64,000 nt of DNA from Bacteroidia bacterium (GTDB taxonomy: Bacteria > Bacteroidota > Bacteroidia > Flavobacteriales > Flavobacteriaceae): the NCBI GenBank assembly GCA_030431055.1, contig JAUIJA010000001.1:434001-498000 (forward strand). The letters run 5' to 3'. A program made the translations under genes and the position numbers. Below the pieces are notes generated by a model. The model saw only the letters and a program-made list of their open reading frames with translations. It was not told the DNA's origin and ran no database searches. This document shows positions 8,409 to 17,512 of the stretch, one piece after another. Positions within the stretch are counted from its first letter, which is position 1; every line of letters starts with the position of its first letter.

Positions 8409-9254
8409 TTAGTTGTTTTTGAAGACGTAAATGTGTGATGAAAACTCTTTTTTGAAAATTCCACTCAAATTTGAGCAAAAACCAACAAAAAATCCTTTTA
8501 CAAAATTCATTTTACCATTTTTATGTTTTTCTGAAAGTAAGCTTACATAAAAACTATCAAACCACATCGGTTGCACATTTACTAATTGAATTTGATAATT
8601 TGAAAATAATTTTTGAATTCCATTTTTTGAAAAATGCCAAAGGTGTCTTGGTACATCATAGGCTGCCCAAAATTCCTTGTAATATTTTGCATCATACGAT
8701 TTATAATTTGGAACCGCAATAATAATCGCACCGTTAGGTTTACAAATTCGTTTTAACTGTTGTAATTGAAAGTCTAAATCTGGAACATGTTCTAAAACAT
8801 GCCACATCGTAATTATATCAAAACTATCATCAGAAATTGATTCTAAACTTTCTATAAAATCAACTCCTTTGTTTTGTGCTAATTGCTTTGCGCTTTCGTT
8901 TGGTTCAATTCCTAAGGTTGTCCAACCTTGATTTTTTGCTTCCACTAAAAAATCTCCAGTTCCTGCACCAATATCTAGAAGACTTCCTTTTTGCGAATAA
9001 TTACTAATTAGTTTTACTTTTTGACGAATTGCATTTCGTTTTACAAAATGATACATTTTTTCAAAAAGCGATCGTTTTCTATCAGTATGCGAAATATAAT
9101 CTTCACTTTCGTAATATGATGGTAATTTTTCTAAAGAAGGAGTAGGGGTTGTTTTTAAAATTTCTCCTTCTTCATTTTGTAACAAAGAAAAAGATTCTCC
9201 AGAAACTGAAAAATCTTTTACATTGATATATGTGTTATTTTCTTTGAAAGTCAT
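8409..9254 (-). CDS. Class I SAM-dependent methyltransferase
   Basis: 281 residues. SAM-binding motif I is LLDIGAGTGDFL at about residues 91-102, with IEPNE as the acidic loop, followed by IITMWHVLEHVPD (motif II region) and PNGAIIIAVPNYKSYDAKYYKEFWAAYDVPRHLWHFS, a pattern common in methyltransferases of the UbiE/polysaccharide-associated type. The N-terminal 80 residues resemble a variant of the zinc-ribbon-plus-linker entry found in such proteins but have no cysteines. The acceptor is unknown. A parS palindrome lies between it and mnmG. Confidence 0.8.
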   Translation of the reverse strand: MTFKENNTYINVKDFSVSGESFSLLQNEEGEILKTTPTPSLEKLPSYYESEDYISHTDRKRSLFEKMYHFVKRNAIRQKVKLISNYSQKGSLLDIGAGTGDFLVEAKNQGWTTLGIEPNESAKQLAQNKGVDFIESLESISDDSFDIITMWHVLEHVPDLDFQLQQLKRICKPNGAIIIAVPNYKSYDAKYYKEFWAAYDVPRHLWHFSKNGIQKLFSNYQIQLVNVQPMWFDSFYVSLLSEKHKNGKMNFVKGFFVGFCSNLSGIFKKEFSSHIYVFKNN

Positions 9255-9272
9255 TTATTTTGAATGTTTTCT

Positions 9273-9296
9273 AAAATGTTTCACGTGAAACATTTT
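9273..9296. other. parS site 1 (ParB-binding centromere)
   Basis: A perfect 24-base palindrome whose core is TGTTTCACGTGAAACA (9277-9292), identical to the classical bacterial parS sequence. It lies in the 44-base gap between the methyltransferase and mnmG genes. Confidence 0.9.
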
Positions 9297-9298
9297 AT

Positions 9299-11176
9299 TT
9301 ATCTTCCCATGTAAATTAACAATACAGAAACATCGCTAGGTGAAACGCCACTAATTCGAGAAGCCTGTGCAATCGTTTTTGGACGAATTTTATTTAATTT
9401 TTGCTTTGCCTCAATAGATATTGATTTTATTTTATTAAAGTCAAAATTATCAGGAATTTTCACGTCTTCTAATCGGCTTAATTTATCAGCATGGTTTTTT
9501 TCCTTTTCAATATAACCCGAATATTTAACTTGAATTTCCGCTTGTTCTACAATTTCATCATCAAGATTATGTTCTTCGATATAATTTCGAACTTTATCAA
9601 ATTTTATAAAGTCTTCTAAATCTAATTGCGGACGTGAAAACACTTTAAACATTTTATCAGCTTGATTCATTGGACTAGAACCTTTTTCTTCTAAAATAGG
9701 ATTTGCTTCAGAAGGTTTTACACTTGTGTCTTTAAAGAATTGAACAAACGCATCTGATTTCGTTAACTTTTCTTCCATGCGATCCATACGTTCTTGTTTC
9801 GCTAAACCAATATTATAACCTTTCGGAGTTAAACGAATGTCGGCATTATCTTGACGTAATAACGTACGATACTCAGCACGAGAAGTAAACATACGATAAG
9901 GCTCTTCTGTTCCTTTCGTAATTAAATCATCAATTAAAACTCCAATATACGCTTCATCTCTTTTTAGTATAAACGGATCTTGTTCTTTTACTTTTAACGC
10001 AGCATTAATTCCTGCCATCATACCTTGAGAAGCAGCTTCTTCATATCCAGTAGTTCCATTTATTTGTCCTGCAAAGTATAACCCATCAACTAACTTAGTT
10101 TCTAAAGTATGTTTTAATTGTGTAGGAGGGAAGTAGTCATATTCAATTGCATAACCTGGACGGAATAACTTAACATTCTCAAATCCTTCTATAGAACGTA
10201 ATGCTTTAAATTGAACATCTTCTGGAAGTGATGTTGAAAATCCGTTTACATAAATCTCAACTGTATTCCACCCTTCAGGTTCAATGAATAGTTGGTGACG
10301 ATCTTTATCCGCAAAACGATTAATCTTATCTTCAATAGAAGGACAATATCTTGGACCAATACTGTTTATTCTACCATTAAACATAGGACTACGATCAAAA
10401 CCTTCACGTAGTAAATCATGCACTTCTGGAGAAGTATAGGTCATCCAGCACGAACGTTGTTCCGTTAGCGGTTTTGTTACATTAGAATACGAAAACTTAA
10501 GCGGATTTTCATCACCAGGTTGTTCAATCATTTTAGAATAATCTAGAGAACGACCATCAACACGAGGAGGAGTTCCTGTTTTCATTCTTCCAGATTCAAA
10601 ACCTAATTTTACTAAATCTTCAGTTATTCCAAAAGAAGCACTTTCACCTGCACGACCTCCACCAAATTGTTTATCGCCAATATGAATCAATCCATTTAAA
10701 AAAGTTCCATTTGTAAGGATAACATTTTTAGCTTTTATTTCTAAACCTAAAGAAGTTTTTACTCCAGTTACTTTTCCGTTTTTGGTTGTAAGACCTGAAA
10801 CCATTTCTTGGTAAAAATCTAAATTTGGCGTTCCTTCTAACATTAATCTCCACTCTTCTGAAAAACGCATTCTATCACTTTGGCATCGTGGCGACCACAT
10901 CGCAGGTCCTTTTGAAACGTTCAACATTTTAAATTGAATAGCAGTCTTGTCAGAAACAATTCCAGAATAACCACCAAGCGCATCAATCTCGCGAACGATT
11001 TGACCTTTTGCGATTCCTCCCATTGCTGGATTGCAAGACATTTGAGCAATGTTTTGCAAATTCATTGTAACCAATAAAGTTGAACAACCTAAGTTTGCAG
11101 CAGCAGCAGCAGCTTCGCAACCGGCATGTCCAGCACCAACAACTATAACATCATATTGATCTTGAAATAAACTCAC
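9299..11176 (-). CDS. mnmG: tRNA uridine-5-carboxymethylaminomethyl modification enzyme MnmG (GidA)
   Basis: 625 residues, full length. With MnmE it installs the cmnm5 group on U34 of certain tRNAs, using FAD and a methylene-folate donor. FAD-binding GxGxxG is at residues 14-20 in [12 protein letters not shown]. Further signatures are [24 protein letters not shown], the FAD-loop [28 protein letters not shown] and [20 protein letters not shown]. Note that parS sites flank this gene on both sides; mnmG/gidA also sits near oriC or par genes in several unrelated bacteria. Confidence 0.97.
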   Translation of the reverse strand: MSLFQDQYDVIVVGAGHAGCEAAAAAANLGCSTLLVTMNLQNIAQMSCNPAMGGIAKGQIVREIDALGGYSGIVSDKTAIQFKMLNVSKGPAMWSPRCQSDRMRFSEEWRLMLEGTPNLDFYQEMVSGLTTKNGKVTGVKTSLGLEIKAKNVILTNGTFLNGLIHIGDKQFGGGRAGESASFGITEDLVKLGFESGRMKTGTPPRVDGRSLDYSKMIEQPGDENPLKFSYSNVTKPLTEQRSCWMTYTSPEVHDLLREGFDRSPMFNGRINSIGPRYCPSIEDKINRFADKDRHQLFIEPEGWNTVEIYVNGFSTSLPEDVQFKALRSIEGFENVKLFRPGYAIEYDYFPPTQLKHTLETKLVDGLYFAGQINGTTGYEEAASQGMMAGINAALKVKEQDPFILKRDEAYIGVLIDDLITKGTEEPYRMFTSRAEYRTLLRQDNADIRLTPKGYNIGLAKQERMDRMEEKLTKSDAFVQFFKDTSVKPSEANPILEEKGSSPMNQADKMFKVFSRPQLDLEDFIKFDKVRNYIEEHNLDDEIVEQAEIQVKYSGYIEKEKNHADKLSRLEDVKIPDNFDFNKIKSISIEAKQKLNKIRPKTIAQASRISGVSPSDVSVLLIYMGR

Positions 11177-11205
11177 TTTATAAAAACTTAATTCTTATAT
11201 TATAT

Positions 11206-11221
11206 AGTTCCACGTGGAACT
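11206..11221. other. parS site 2
   Basis: Palindrome AGTTCCACGTGGAACT, in the mnmG upstream region. The CACGTG core and GTTNCACGTGNAAC frame match parS. Confidence 0.85.
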
Positions 11222-11240
11222 TTTCAATTAAATAAAAAAT

Positions 11241-11260
11241 TTTGTTCCACGTGGAACAAA
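11241..11260. other. parS site 3
   Basis: A perfect 20-base palindrome with core GTTCCACGTGGAAC at 11244-11257, 37 bases from site 2 in the mnmG-ybeY gap. Confidence 0.87.
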
Positions 11261-11262
11261 AA

Positions 11263-11288
11263 GATTCTGAAACAAGTTCAGAATGACA
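11263..11288 (+). repeat. REP-like hairpin repeat, copy in mnmG-ybeY gap
   Basis: Stem ATTCTGAA/TTCAGAAT with loop ACAAG, followed by the conserved GACA tail. It lies between parS sites 3 and 4. Confidence 0.65.
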
Positions 11289-11293
11289 GATGA

Positions 11294-11713
11294 CTAATGT
11301 TTCACGTGGAACATCTTAATTTTTTCATCTTCTTTTTCACGCATTATTCTTTTTTCATTTTCAGATTTATCTTTATAACCACAATAATGAAGAACGCCGT
11401 GAATCATAACACGTTTCAATTCTTCATTAAAAGGAACAATAAAATCTGTAGCATTTTCAGCAACACGCTCTACAGAAATAAAAATATCTCCTTGTACTAA
11501 ATTTCCTTCAGAATAATCAAAACTAATAATATCAGTCAAAGTATCGTGATCTAAGTATTCTACATTAATTTTATGTAGGTATTCGTCATCACAAAATATA
11601 TAATTAACTTCTCCTAAATTTTTATCTTCAGACAAAACAACTTGTTCGATCCATTCTGAAAAAACTTCTTCGTTCTCTAATTGAAAATCTGATTCGTAAT
11701 TATAAGTTATCAT
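11294..11713 (-). CDS. ybeY: Endoribonuclease YbeY (16S rRNA maturation)
   Basis: 139 residues. YbeY is a zinc-dependent RNase for 16S rRNA 3'-end processing and ribosome quality control. The metal motif is HGVLHYCGYKD at residues 105-115, giving H105 and H109 with D115 in the third position instead of the more common histidine, as I recall for Bacteroidota members. The last six residues, MFHVKH, are encoded by a parS palindrome (11298-11313). The start overlaps the DUF4175 stop by 14 bases, so translation is likely coupled to that gene. Confidence 0.9.
   Translation of the reverse strand: MITYNYESDFQLENEEVFSEWIEQVVLSEDKNLGEVNYIFCDDEYLHKINVEYLDHDTLTDIISFDYSEGNLVQGDIFISVERVAENATDFIVPFNEELKRVMIHGVLHYCGYKDKSENEKRIMREKEDEKIKMFHVKH
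11298..11313. other. parS site 4, inside the 3' end of ybeY
   Basis: Reads TGTTTCACGTGGAACA; one half-site has the T form and the other the C form of parS. It encodes the C-terminal MFHVKH of YbeY. Confidence 0.85.
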
Positions 11714-14700
11714 TTGACTTGAAATATTCTTGAACTTTTTGATTATAATTGGGCTGCAAAGGTAAGCTTTGTCTGTTTAATATTTCTATACTATTCAAAT
11801 AATCTTTTAATTGAGAAGGTAGAGGAGAAGTAGTGCCGTTAAAACTATCTTTATTTGTGTTAGACTTACGCTTGTTGTCTTCACCTTGCTGTTGGATTGC
11901 TTTTTCAAGTTTAAGCAACTCATGTTTCAGATTCATCATCTTATTTAAGGTTTCATTTTTAAAACCTTTATTAATAAGTTGCTTTTCGATATCTTTCATT
12001 TGGTTTAAAGCATTTTGACCAATTCCACCTAAACCCTCCTTCTTTAATTCATTTTCTAAAGCTTCACGAAGTTGCTTTTGTTCTTTTAAAATATCTAAAA
12101 TTTTTCCAGCATTTCCTTCTTGTCCGTTTTCACCTTTAGAACCACTTTGTACAGATTGTCCAGCATTTTTTTCACCTGGCTTTTCACCCTTTTGATCACC
12201 TTCTTTATTACCAGGTTTCATTCCCTTTTGCATTTCTTCACCAAGCTCACCTTGCTTTTTTATAATATCTTTTAATTGCATATCGCCTTTTCCGCTACCA
12301 GGTTTAGGTTTCCCTTGCCCAATTCCTGACATTTGCATTTGCATTTGTGATTGTACATTACTCAAAAAATCGGCTAGTTTGTTTGCAGAACTTAAAGCAA
12401 ACTGCTGATGAGATGTTCCTTTATAAATATTATTTTCAGCAAGAACTTCTAAAGCCTTATCGATGTTGTAATGAACTTCGCCTACTTCTTTAAAAACAAC
12501 TTCTGAAATCATTGGATTTCGTAAAGCAACAGAAAATAAACTATCATCAATATGTTTAAATTGAACTTTTAATGATTGCTGTTTTTTAAGTGACTTATTG
12601 AATTGAAGATTAGACTTAGAGGCTTCCTTAGTTTCTTTCATTAATTGCTCTTCGTCAAAAGAAAAGGTTAAAAGGTTATCTACAATTTGTCGTAGTAATT
12701 GAGCATCTTCTTGCATCATTTCCATTCCGCCAGACATCATTGAAGAAGACATTTTTTCCCCCATCACTTTCATTTTTTGTCCCGCAGATTTCTGCTGAGG
12801 CGATGCTTTGTCTTGATTGTTTTGTTCTAATTGTTCAGTTGCTTTATTTAAATCTTCTTCTATATTTTCTTGTTCTTTTTCATCTACATCTAAATCCATT
12901 GGTTTTTTTAAACTTTCGTTTTCTTTATCCAATTGATTTAATTCTTCTTTAATATCATCAAACTCTTTATTAATCTTTTCTTGATTTTCTTTAGAATTAT
13001 TTTGTTTATCATCAGCTAATTTTTCTTGTTTATCGCCAAGCTTTTGTAATTTATCAGCTAATTGTTGGGCTTTCTGTTCTACATAAAAACGTTTCGTAAG
13101 CTCAACTAGTTGCTCCAAATTCATCTTTTGAGTTTTGGCGTTTTGTTTTAACTTATCAGCTTTATCAAACAATTCGTCTTTTTGAAGTTTTTTAGATAGT
13201 TCCTCTAATTCTTTAAGAAGCGCTTCATTCTTTTCAGATTCCTTTTGAAATTCATCTAAACGTCTTTGAAGTTCTTCTTTTTGTTCGTTGTTTTCAGTTT
13301 TAAATTCATCTAAATTATCTTCTAAATTTTTCGAGAATTCTTTCATTAACTCTTCTTGTTGTTTTTGGCGATCTATAAAATCTTGAATCTTCTTTTGATC
13401 CTTAAAATCTAAGTTGGCTTTTTCTTTATTTAACTTTTGGAGTTTATCTAATTCAGATAATTGCTTATCTTGATTTTGTAAAGATTTTTCAAGAGCATTG
13501 ATATTTTCTTGTTGTTCTTGTAATGTTTTATCTTCTTTTTCGGTTTGCGTTAACTCATAATGAGAAAAAATTGAAGATTTTGAAGATTTTGAACCATTAA
13601 CTTGGTCATTATCAAATACTTCGAAATAATAATCGTACTTTTTGCCTTCATCAATATTTAAACCAGCCGGAAAAGTATACACAAAACGATCTACCAATTC
13701 ACTTTTTACTGGAAGATTAGCTTTTTTTACATTTTCACGATTATTAACATCATAATATACTACTTGAAGTTTAGCTAAACCATAATCGTCGGAAACATTT
13801 CCAATGATTACTTTTTCTTTAAGATTTAAGCTATCAGGAGCAATTTGTGCAGAAATTGTAGGAAATTGATCTTTGATAATTGTTATAGAATATCCTAGCT
13901 TTTCGTATTCCCGTACTGATTGATTAGAAGTAATAATTTGATAATTAAAATCAGAACGAATGCTTTTTGACAGCGAAAATAATCCGTTATTGTTTTTAAA
14001 TTCGAAACTGTTTTCTGTTTCTAATCTAATATTATCCGTAGCTTTTGTAACGATGTTCCACGTTACAACAGTTCCTTCTGGAACAATTGCGTTTCCATTT
14101 CCTTTAATTGTTTCAGAAGCTTTTCTTAAATAAGAAGGAAAAGTCAATTTCATAGAAAAATCAACTATAGAAGGAACATTCACAACTTCTAAAGTATAAT
14201 TACTTGATGTAATTGTATTTGCTTCTAAATAAAAATCAGTTGACGCTTTAACATTTTCAAAAGTATATTCAAACTCACCTTTACTATTTTTTTCAAGGAA
14301 ATAACTTTCGTTATTAAAATGAATTTTTATTTGTTCGGGAACAACATTTCCTTTCGTAATAACTTTTAAAGTAAATGATTTGTTTTGTTCTACTTTTAAA
14401 TCATTCGTAACTAATTGAAATGAAAATGGAGCAGGAGGTGTATATGCTGTTTCATAATGAACTACACGATTCAAACTGTTTTCAATCACAGAAAAATTTC
14501 CAGTAACATAAAACAAAACAAAAAGTAAAATAGGAATTATTGCAAAAGGTAAATACTTTTTGTTTCCCTTAAAATCTATGGCATTTGCAAAAGGAATCGG
14601 TTGTAAAGCATTTGCTTTTTGATCGATTGAAGCTAAAAGCAGTTCCGATTGTTCATTAGCATTTGAAAGTTGTAGAAAATTCAACAACTTATCACCAACT

Positions 14701-15008
14701 TCAGAAAAGTGATTACCAATAATTTTTGAAGCATCAGTATAATCAATTCCTTTTTGAAGTTTAAATAATTTGAAAATTGGGATTACAATAAACTTCGCTA
14801 AAAGAAAAACTTCAACAGCAACAAACAACCAGAACAAAATAGTTCTACCTGTTGTTGAAAGCCATAGAAAATGTTCCACGAGTAGCGTGAATATAAAATA
14901 CAACAAACCTAAACCTATAAAAAGAAGCACTCCTTTTATGATTTCATTGGTATAAAACTTTCTAATAAAAGTTTCAAGTTTGCTATATATTACTGATTTT
15001 GACTCCAA
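11700..15008 (-). CDS. DUF4175 family large membrane protein with long coiled coil
   Basis: 1102 residues. Three N-terminal transmembrane segments (about 23-45, 54-78 and 150-170) precede a large region with beta-rich, Ig-like character (about 190-480, with the motif AYTPPAPFSFQLV), then a very long Lys/Glu/Gln coiled coil (about 485-770) and a glycine/lysine/glutamine-rich C-terminal half with repeated short helices. I recognise this as DUF4175, a Bacteroidota family of unknown function, expected to sit in the inner membrane and reach far into the periplasm. It is upstream of, and overlaps, ybeY. Three tandem heptamers lie in its upstream region (15054-15074). Confidence 0.8.
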   Translation of the reverse strand: MESKSVIYSKLETFIRKFYTNEIIKGVLLFIGLGLLYFIFTLLVEHFLWLSTTGRTILFWLFVAVEVFLLAKFIVIPIFKLFKLQKGIDYTDASKIIGNHFSEVGDKLLNFLQLSNANEQSELLLASIDQKANALQPIPFANAIDFKGNKKYLPFAIIPILLFVLFYVTGNFSVIENSLNRVVHYETAYTPPAPFSFQLVTNDLKVEQNKSFTLKVITKGNVVPEQIKIHFNNESYFLEKNSKGEFEYTFENVKASTDFYLEANTITSSNYTLEVVNVPSIVDFSMKLTFPSYLRKASETIKGNGNAIVPEGTVVTWNIVTKATDNIRLETENSFEFKNNNGLFSLSKSIRSDFNYQIITSNQSVREYEKLGYSITIIKDQFPTISAQIAPDSLNLKEKVIIGNVSDDYGLAKLQVVYYDVNNRENVKKANLPVKSELVDRFVYTFPAGLNIDEGKKYDYYFEVFDNDQVNGSKSSKSSIFSHYELTQTEKEDKTLQEQQENINALEKSLQNQDKQLSELDKLQKLNKEKANLDFKDQKKIQDFIDRQKQQEELMKEFSKNLEDNLDEFKTENNEQKEELQRRLDEFQKESEKNEALLKELEELSKKLQKDELFDKADKLKQNAKTQKMNLEQLVELTKRFYVEQKAQQLADKLQKLGDKQEKLADDKQNNSKENQEKINKEFDDIKEELNQLDKENESLKKPMDLDVDEKEQENIEEDLNKATEQLEQNNQDKASPQQKSAGQKMKVMGEKMSSSMMSGGMEMMQEDAQLLRQIVDNLLTFSFDEEQLMKETKEASKSNLQFNKSLKKQQSLKVQFKHIDDSLFSVALRNPMISEVVFKEVGEVHYNIDKALEVLAENNIYKGTSHQQFALSSANKLADFLSNVQSQMQMQMSGIGQGKPKPGSGKGDMQLKDIIKKQGELGEEMQKGMKPGNKEGDQKGEKPGEKNAGQSVQSGSKGENGQEGNAGKILDILKEQKQLREALENELKKEGLGGIGQNALNQMKDIEKQLINKGFKNETLNKMMNLKHELLKLEKAIQQQGEDNKRKSNTNKDSFNGTTSPLPSQLKDYLNSIEILNRQSLPLQPNYNQKVQEYFKSNDNL

Positions 15009-15053
15009 TTAACTGGTACTTTTGTTTATAACTGATAAAATTACGCCTTTTTT

Positions 15054-15074
15054 AGTCAAAAGTCAAAAGTCAAA
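15054..15074 (-). repeat. Tandem heptamer array TTTGACT x3
   Basis: Three head-to-tail copies of AGTCAAA on the plus strand (TTTGACT on the minus strand), upstream of the DUF4175 gene. Similar heptamers recur upstream of tRNA-Cys and rfbA. Confidence 0.6.
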
Positions 15075-15135
15075 AGATGAAAGCTTTTTTATAAATTTTC
15101 AAATTGACTAATTGATGAATTGCCACATTAACTTG

Positions 15136-15143
15136 TATCTTTG
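15136..15143 (+). promoter_or_regulatory. Putative gltX promoter (-7 element)
   Basis: TATCTTTG matches TAnnTTTG; a TTG at 15112-15114 lies 21 bases upstream as a possible -33. The leader downstream carries a REP-like hairpin. Confidence 0.55.
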
Positions 15144-15146
15144 CAT

Positions 15147-15172
15147 GATCCTTCGACAAGCTCAGGATGACA
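15147..15172 (+). repeat. REP-like hairpin repeat in the gltX leader
   Basis: Stem ATCCT/AGGAT around the core TCGACAAGCTC, followed by GACA. It sits between the gltX promoter and start codon. Confidence 0.75.
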
Positions 15173-15194
15173 AAAAGGAAAATATTTAAAAATT

Positions 15195-16709
15195 ATGACT
15201 AAACCCGTTCGCGTTAGATTTGCGCCAAGTCCAACAGGACCATTACATATTGGTGGTGTTCGTACTGCTTTATTCAATTATTTATTTGCTAAAAAACACG
15301 GAGGAACTTTTTACTTACGAGTAGAAGATACCGATCAAACACGATTTGTTCCAGGTGCCGAAGCTTATATTTTTGAGGCTTTAGAATGGTTAGGAATTGC
15401 TCCAGATGAAACGGTTGGCAAGAATGAAAAATTTGGTCCATACAGACAAAGTGAACGTAAAGAGTTATACAAACAATACGCAGACCAATTAATAAATTCA
15501 GGTTGGGCGTATTATGCATTTGATACCGCTGAAGCTTTAGATGCGCATAGAAAACAACATGAAGCAGAAGGAAAAACGTTTATTTACAATTGGCACAACC
15601 GTGAAAAGTTAGATACATCGTTAGTTCAGTCTAAAGAAGAAGTGGAAAAAAGAATTGCTAATGGAGAACATTACGTAATTCGTTTTAAAACTCCAGTAAA
15701 TGAAACTTTAGAAATTAACGACATTATTCGTGGAACAGTTAAGTTTGATACGAACTTATTAGACGATAAAGTATTGTTCAAAAGTGATGGTATGCCAACA
15801 TATCATTTGGCAAATATTGTAGATGATCATTTAATGGAAACGTCACACGTAATTCGTGGTGAAGAATGGTTGCCAAGTTTACCTTTACACTTTTTGTTGT
15901 ATAAAGCTTTTGGTTGGGATGCACCAGAATTTGCACATTTACCATTAATTTTAAAACCTGTTGGTAACGGAAAATTATCGAAACGAGATGGCGATAAAAT
16001 GGGATTCCCTGTATTTCCTTTAGAATGGAAAACGGATGAAGTAACTTCTATGGGTTATAGAGAACAAGGTTATTTTCCTGAAGCTGTTGTAAACTTTTTA
16101 GCATTGCTAGGTTGGAATGACGGAACCGATAAAGAATTATTTTCATTAGATGAATTAGTCGCATCTTTTGATTTAGACAGAGTAAACAAATCAGGAGCGA
16201 AGTTTGATCCTGAAAAAAATAAATGGTTCAATCATCAATATTTAGTACAAAAATCGGATGAAGAATTAGCTAAATTATTTGAAGTTGAGTTAGAAAAGAG
16301 ACACTTCGACAAGCTCAGTGTGACAGATGAAAAATTGACAAAAATTGTAAGTTTAGTAAAAGAACGTGCAAACTTTATTTCTGATTTATGGGATTTAGCC
16401 GATTATTTCTTCGTTGCGCCAACAAGTTACAACGCTAAAGCGAGTAAAAAATGGAACGACGATACTAAAGCTTTACTACAACAAGTAATTGAGCAATTAA
16501 ATTCGTATGCTGATTTTACTTCTTTAAACATTGAAAATAGTTTAAAAGAATGGATGACAGCAAACGAAATAGGAATGGGGAAAGTAATGCAACCGCTGCG
16601 ATTAAGTTTAGTAGGCGACTTAAAAGGACCGCATTTGTTTGATATTATTGAAATGCTTGGTAAAGAAGAAACCATAAAACGCATTGAAAACGCTATAGCA
16701 ACTATATAA
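15195..16709 (+). CDS. gltX: Glutamyl-tRNA synthetase
   Basis: 504 residues, a complete class I synthetase that charges tRNA-Glu with glutamate. The HIGH motif is HIGG at residues 18-21 (FAPSPTGPLHIGGVRTALFN), the ATP loop is LRVEDTDQTR, and the KMSKS-type signature is KLSKRDG around residue 258. The C-terminal anticodon-binding helices follow. Residues 369-378 (RHFDKLSVTD) are encoded by an in-frame copy of the REP-like repeat at 16300-16325 and look like an added loop in the anticodon-binding half. Transcription is from TATCTTTG at 15136-15143 and ends at a strong terminator. Confidence 0.97.
   Translation: MTKPVRVRFAPSPTGPLHIGGVRTALFNYLFAKKHGGTFYLRVEDTDQTRFVPGAEAYIFEALEWLGIAPDETVGKNEKFGPYRQSERKELYKQYADQLINSGWAYYAFDTAEALDAHRKQHEAEGKTFIYNWHNREKLDTSLVQSKEEVEKRIANGEHYVIRFKTPVNETLEINDIIRGTVKFDTNLLDDKVLFKSDGMPTYHLANIVDDHLMETSHVIRGEEWLPSLPLHFLLYKAFGWDAPEFAHLPLILKPVGNGKLSKRDGDKMGFPVFPLEWKTDEVTSMGYREQGYFPEAVVNFLALLGWNDGTDKELFSLDELVASFDLDRVNKSGAKFDPEKNKWFNHQYLVQKSDEELAKLFEVELEKRHFDKLSVTDEKLTKIVSLVKERANFISDLWDLADYFFVAPTSYNAKASKKWNDDTKALLQQVIEQLNSYADFTSLNIENSLKEWMTANEIGMGKVMQPLRLSLVGDLKGPHLFDIIEMLGKEETIKRIENAIATI
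16300..16325 (+). repeat. REP-like hairpin repeat inside gltX
   Basis: Stem ACACT/AGTGT around TCGACAAGCTC with the GACA tail; identical over 26 bases to the intergenic copy at 18882-18907. It is read in frame as RHFDKLSVTD. Confidence 0.85.
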
Positions 16710-16747
16710 AACAAAAAACCCTCAACAATGTTGAGGGTTTTTTGTTT
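16709..16747 (+). terminator. Intrinsic terminator of gltX
   Basis: A perfect 18-base stem (core ACCCTCAAC/GTTGAGGGT) with AAT loop and T run; symmetric, so it may also terminate the convergent minus-strand gene. Confidence 0.9.
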
Positions 16748-16762
16748 AAGCATTAAAATCTT

Positions 16763-17410
16763 TTACAAATAAATTGTTAACATGGCACTTAACATTCCAA
16801 AGTTTCCACGAAAACGCTGGTTGCCATTTGCTAAGGTTAATTCGTCTTTCTTATTTAATTTGTTTAAAATATTAATAAAACCGTACTGATAATTTACATT
16901 AATTCTAAAGTGTTTTACCCCAAAAGTAACGCCACCCATAATGTTTCCACTTATTTGATTGATGTTTGTAATGTCTTTAGCTGTAAGTAATGGACTATCT
17001 TTTAAAAATAAAGCTTCTTTATCATCATCTACTTTTAGTTTTCCATTAATTTGTAAAACTGGACCAATTTCTAACGTTAAATGATTTTCAATTACCATAT
17101 AACTTCCTACTAAATGTACTTGAACTGCAGAAAGTGTATAATCGATTTCTTCACCTGTAATTGATTGTAATGAAAATTTACTTTCGGTAAAGTTCATACC
17201 GTAAACCATTTGCCAATTGTTGTAATAATTACCACGCATTTGTAAGTTTACAACATAACCATTTCCTGGTTTTGCATTAAACTGATCTGAAAATAAACTC
17301 AATTGAGTAAGTCCTCCAGAAATTCCTATTTGGTTACTATCTCTATAACCGTGTTGCGCAAATGAAATTGTTGTGCTTAAAAATAAAATTACTAGGGCTA
17401 ATTTCTTCAT
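16763..17410 (-). CDS. Outer-membrane beta-barrel protein (PorT-like)
   Basis: 215 residues. Signal peptide 1-18 ending SFAQ. The mature part alternates amphipathic strands with turns (for example IGISGGLTQLSLF, NGYVVNLQMRGNYYNNWQMVYGMNFTES, GSYMVIENHLTLEIGPVLQ, GVTFGVKHFRINVNYQYGF) and ends in the aromatic terminal strand MLSAMLTIYL, as expected for an 8-stranded outer-membrane barrel. I cannot name a specific function; the family resemblance to PorT-type outer-membrane beta-barrel proteins is general. It converges on gltX and is divergent from the SPFH gene. Confidence 0.7.
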   Translation of the reverse strand: MKKLALVILFLSTTISFAQHGYRDSNQIGISGGLTQLSLFSDQFNAKPGNGYVVNLQMRGNYYNNWQMVYGMNFTESKFSLQSITGEEIDYTLSAVQVHLVGSYMVIENHLTLEIGPVLQINGKLKVDDDKEALFLKDSPLLTAKDITNINQISGNIMGGVTFGVKHFRINVNYQYGFINILNKLNKKDELTLANGNQRFRGNFGMLSAMLTIYL

Positions 17411-17512
17411 GGTAATGTATTTAGGCTGGCAAAAGTAAGGTTCTCTATTTAAAAATTGTAACTTTTTGTAAAAAAAAGCGTATAACTATTATAACCAATC
17501 AAATTTTTACAT

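Noticed and set aside
16427..16753. Minus-strand ORF of 108 residues at the end of gltX
   Set aside because: Antisense to the conserved end of gltX and covering its terminator; no independent start region or family.
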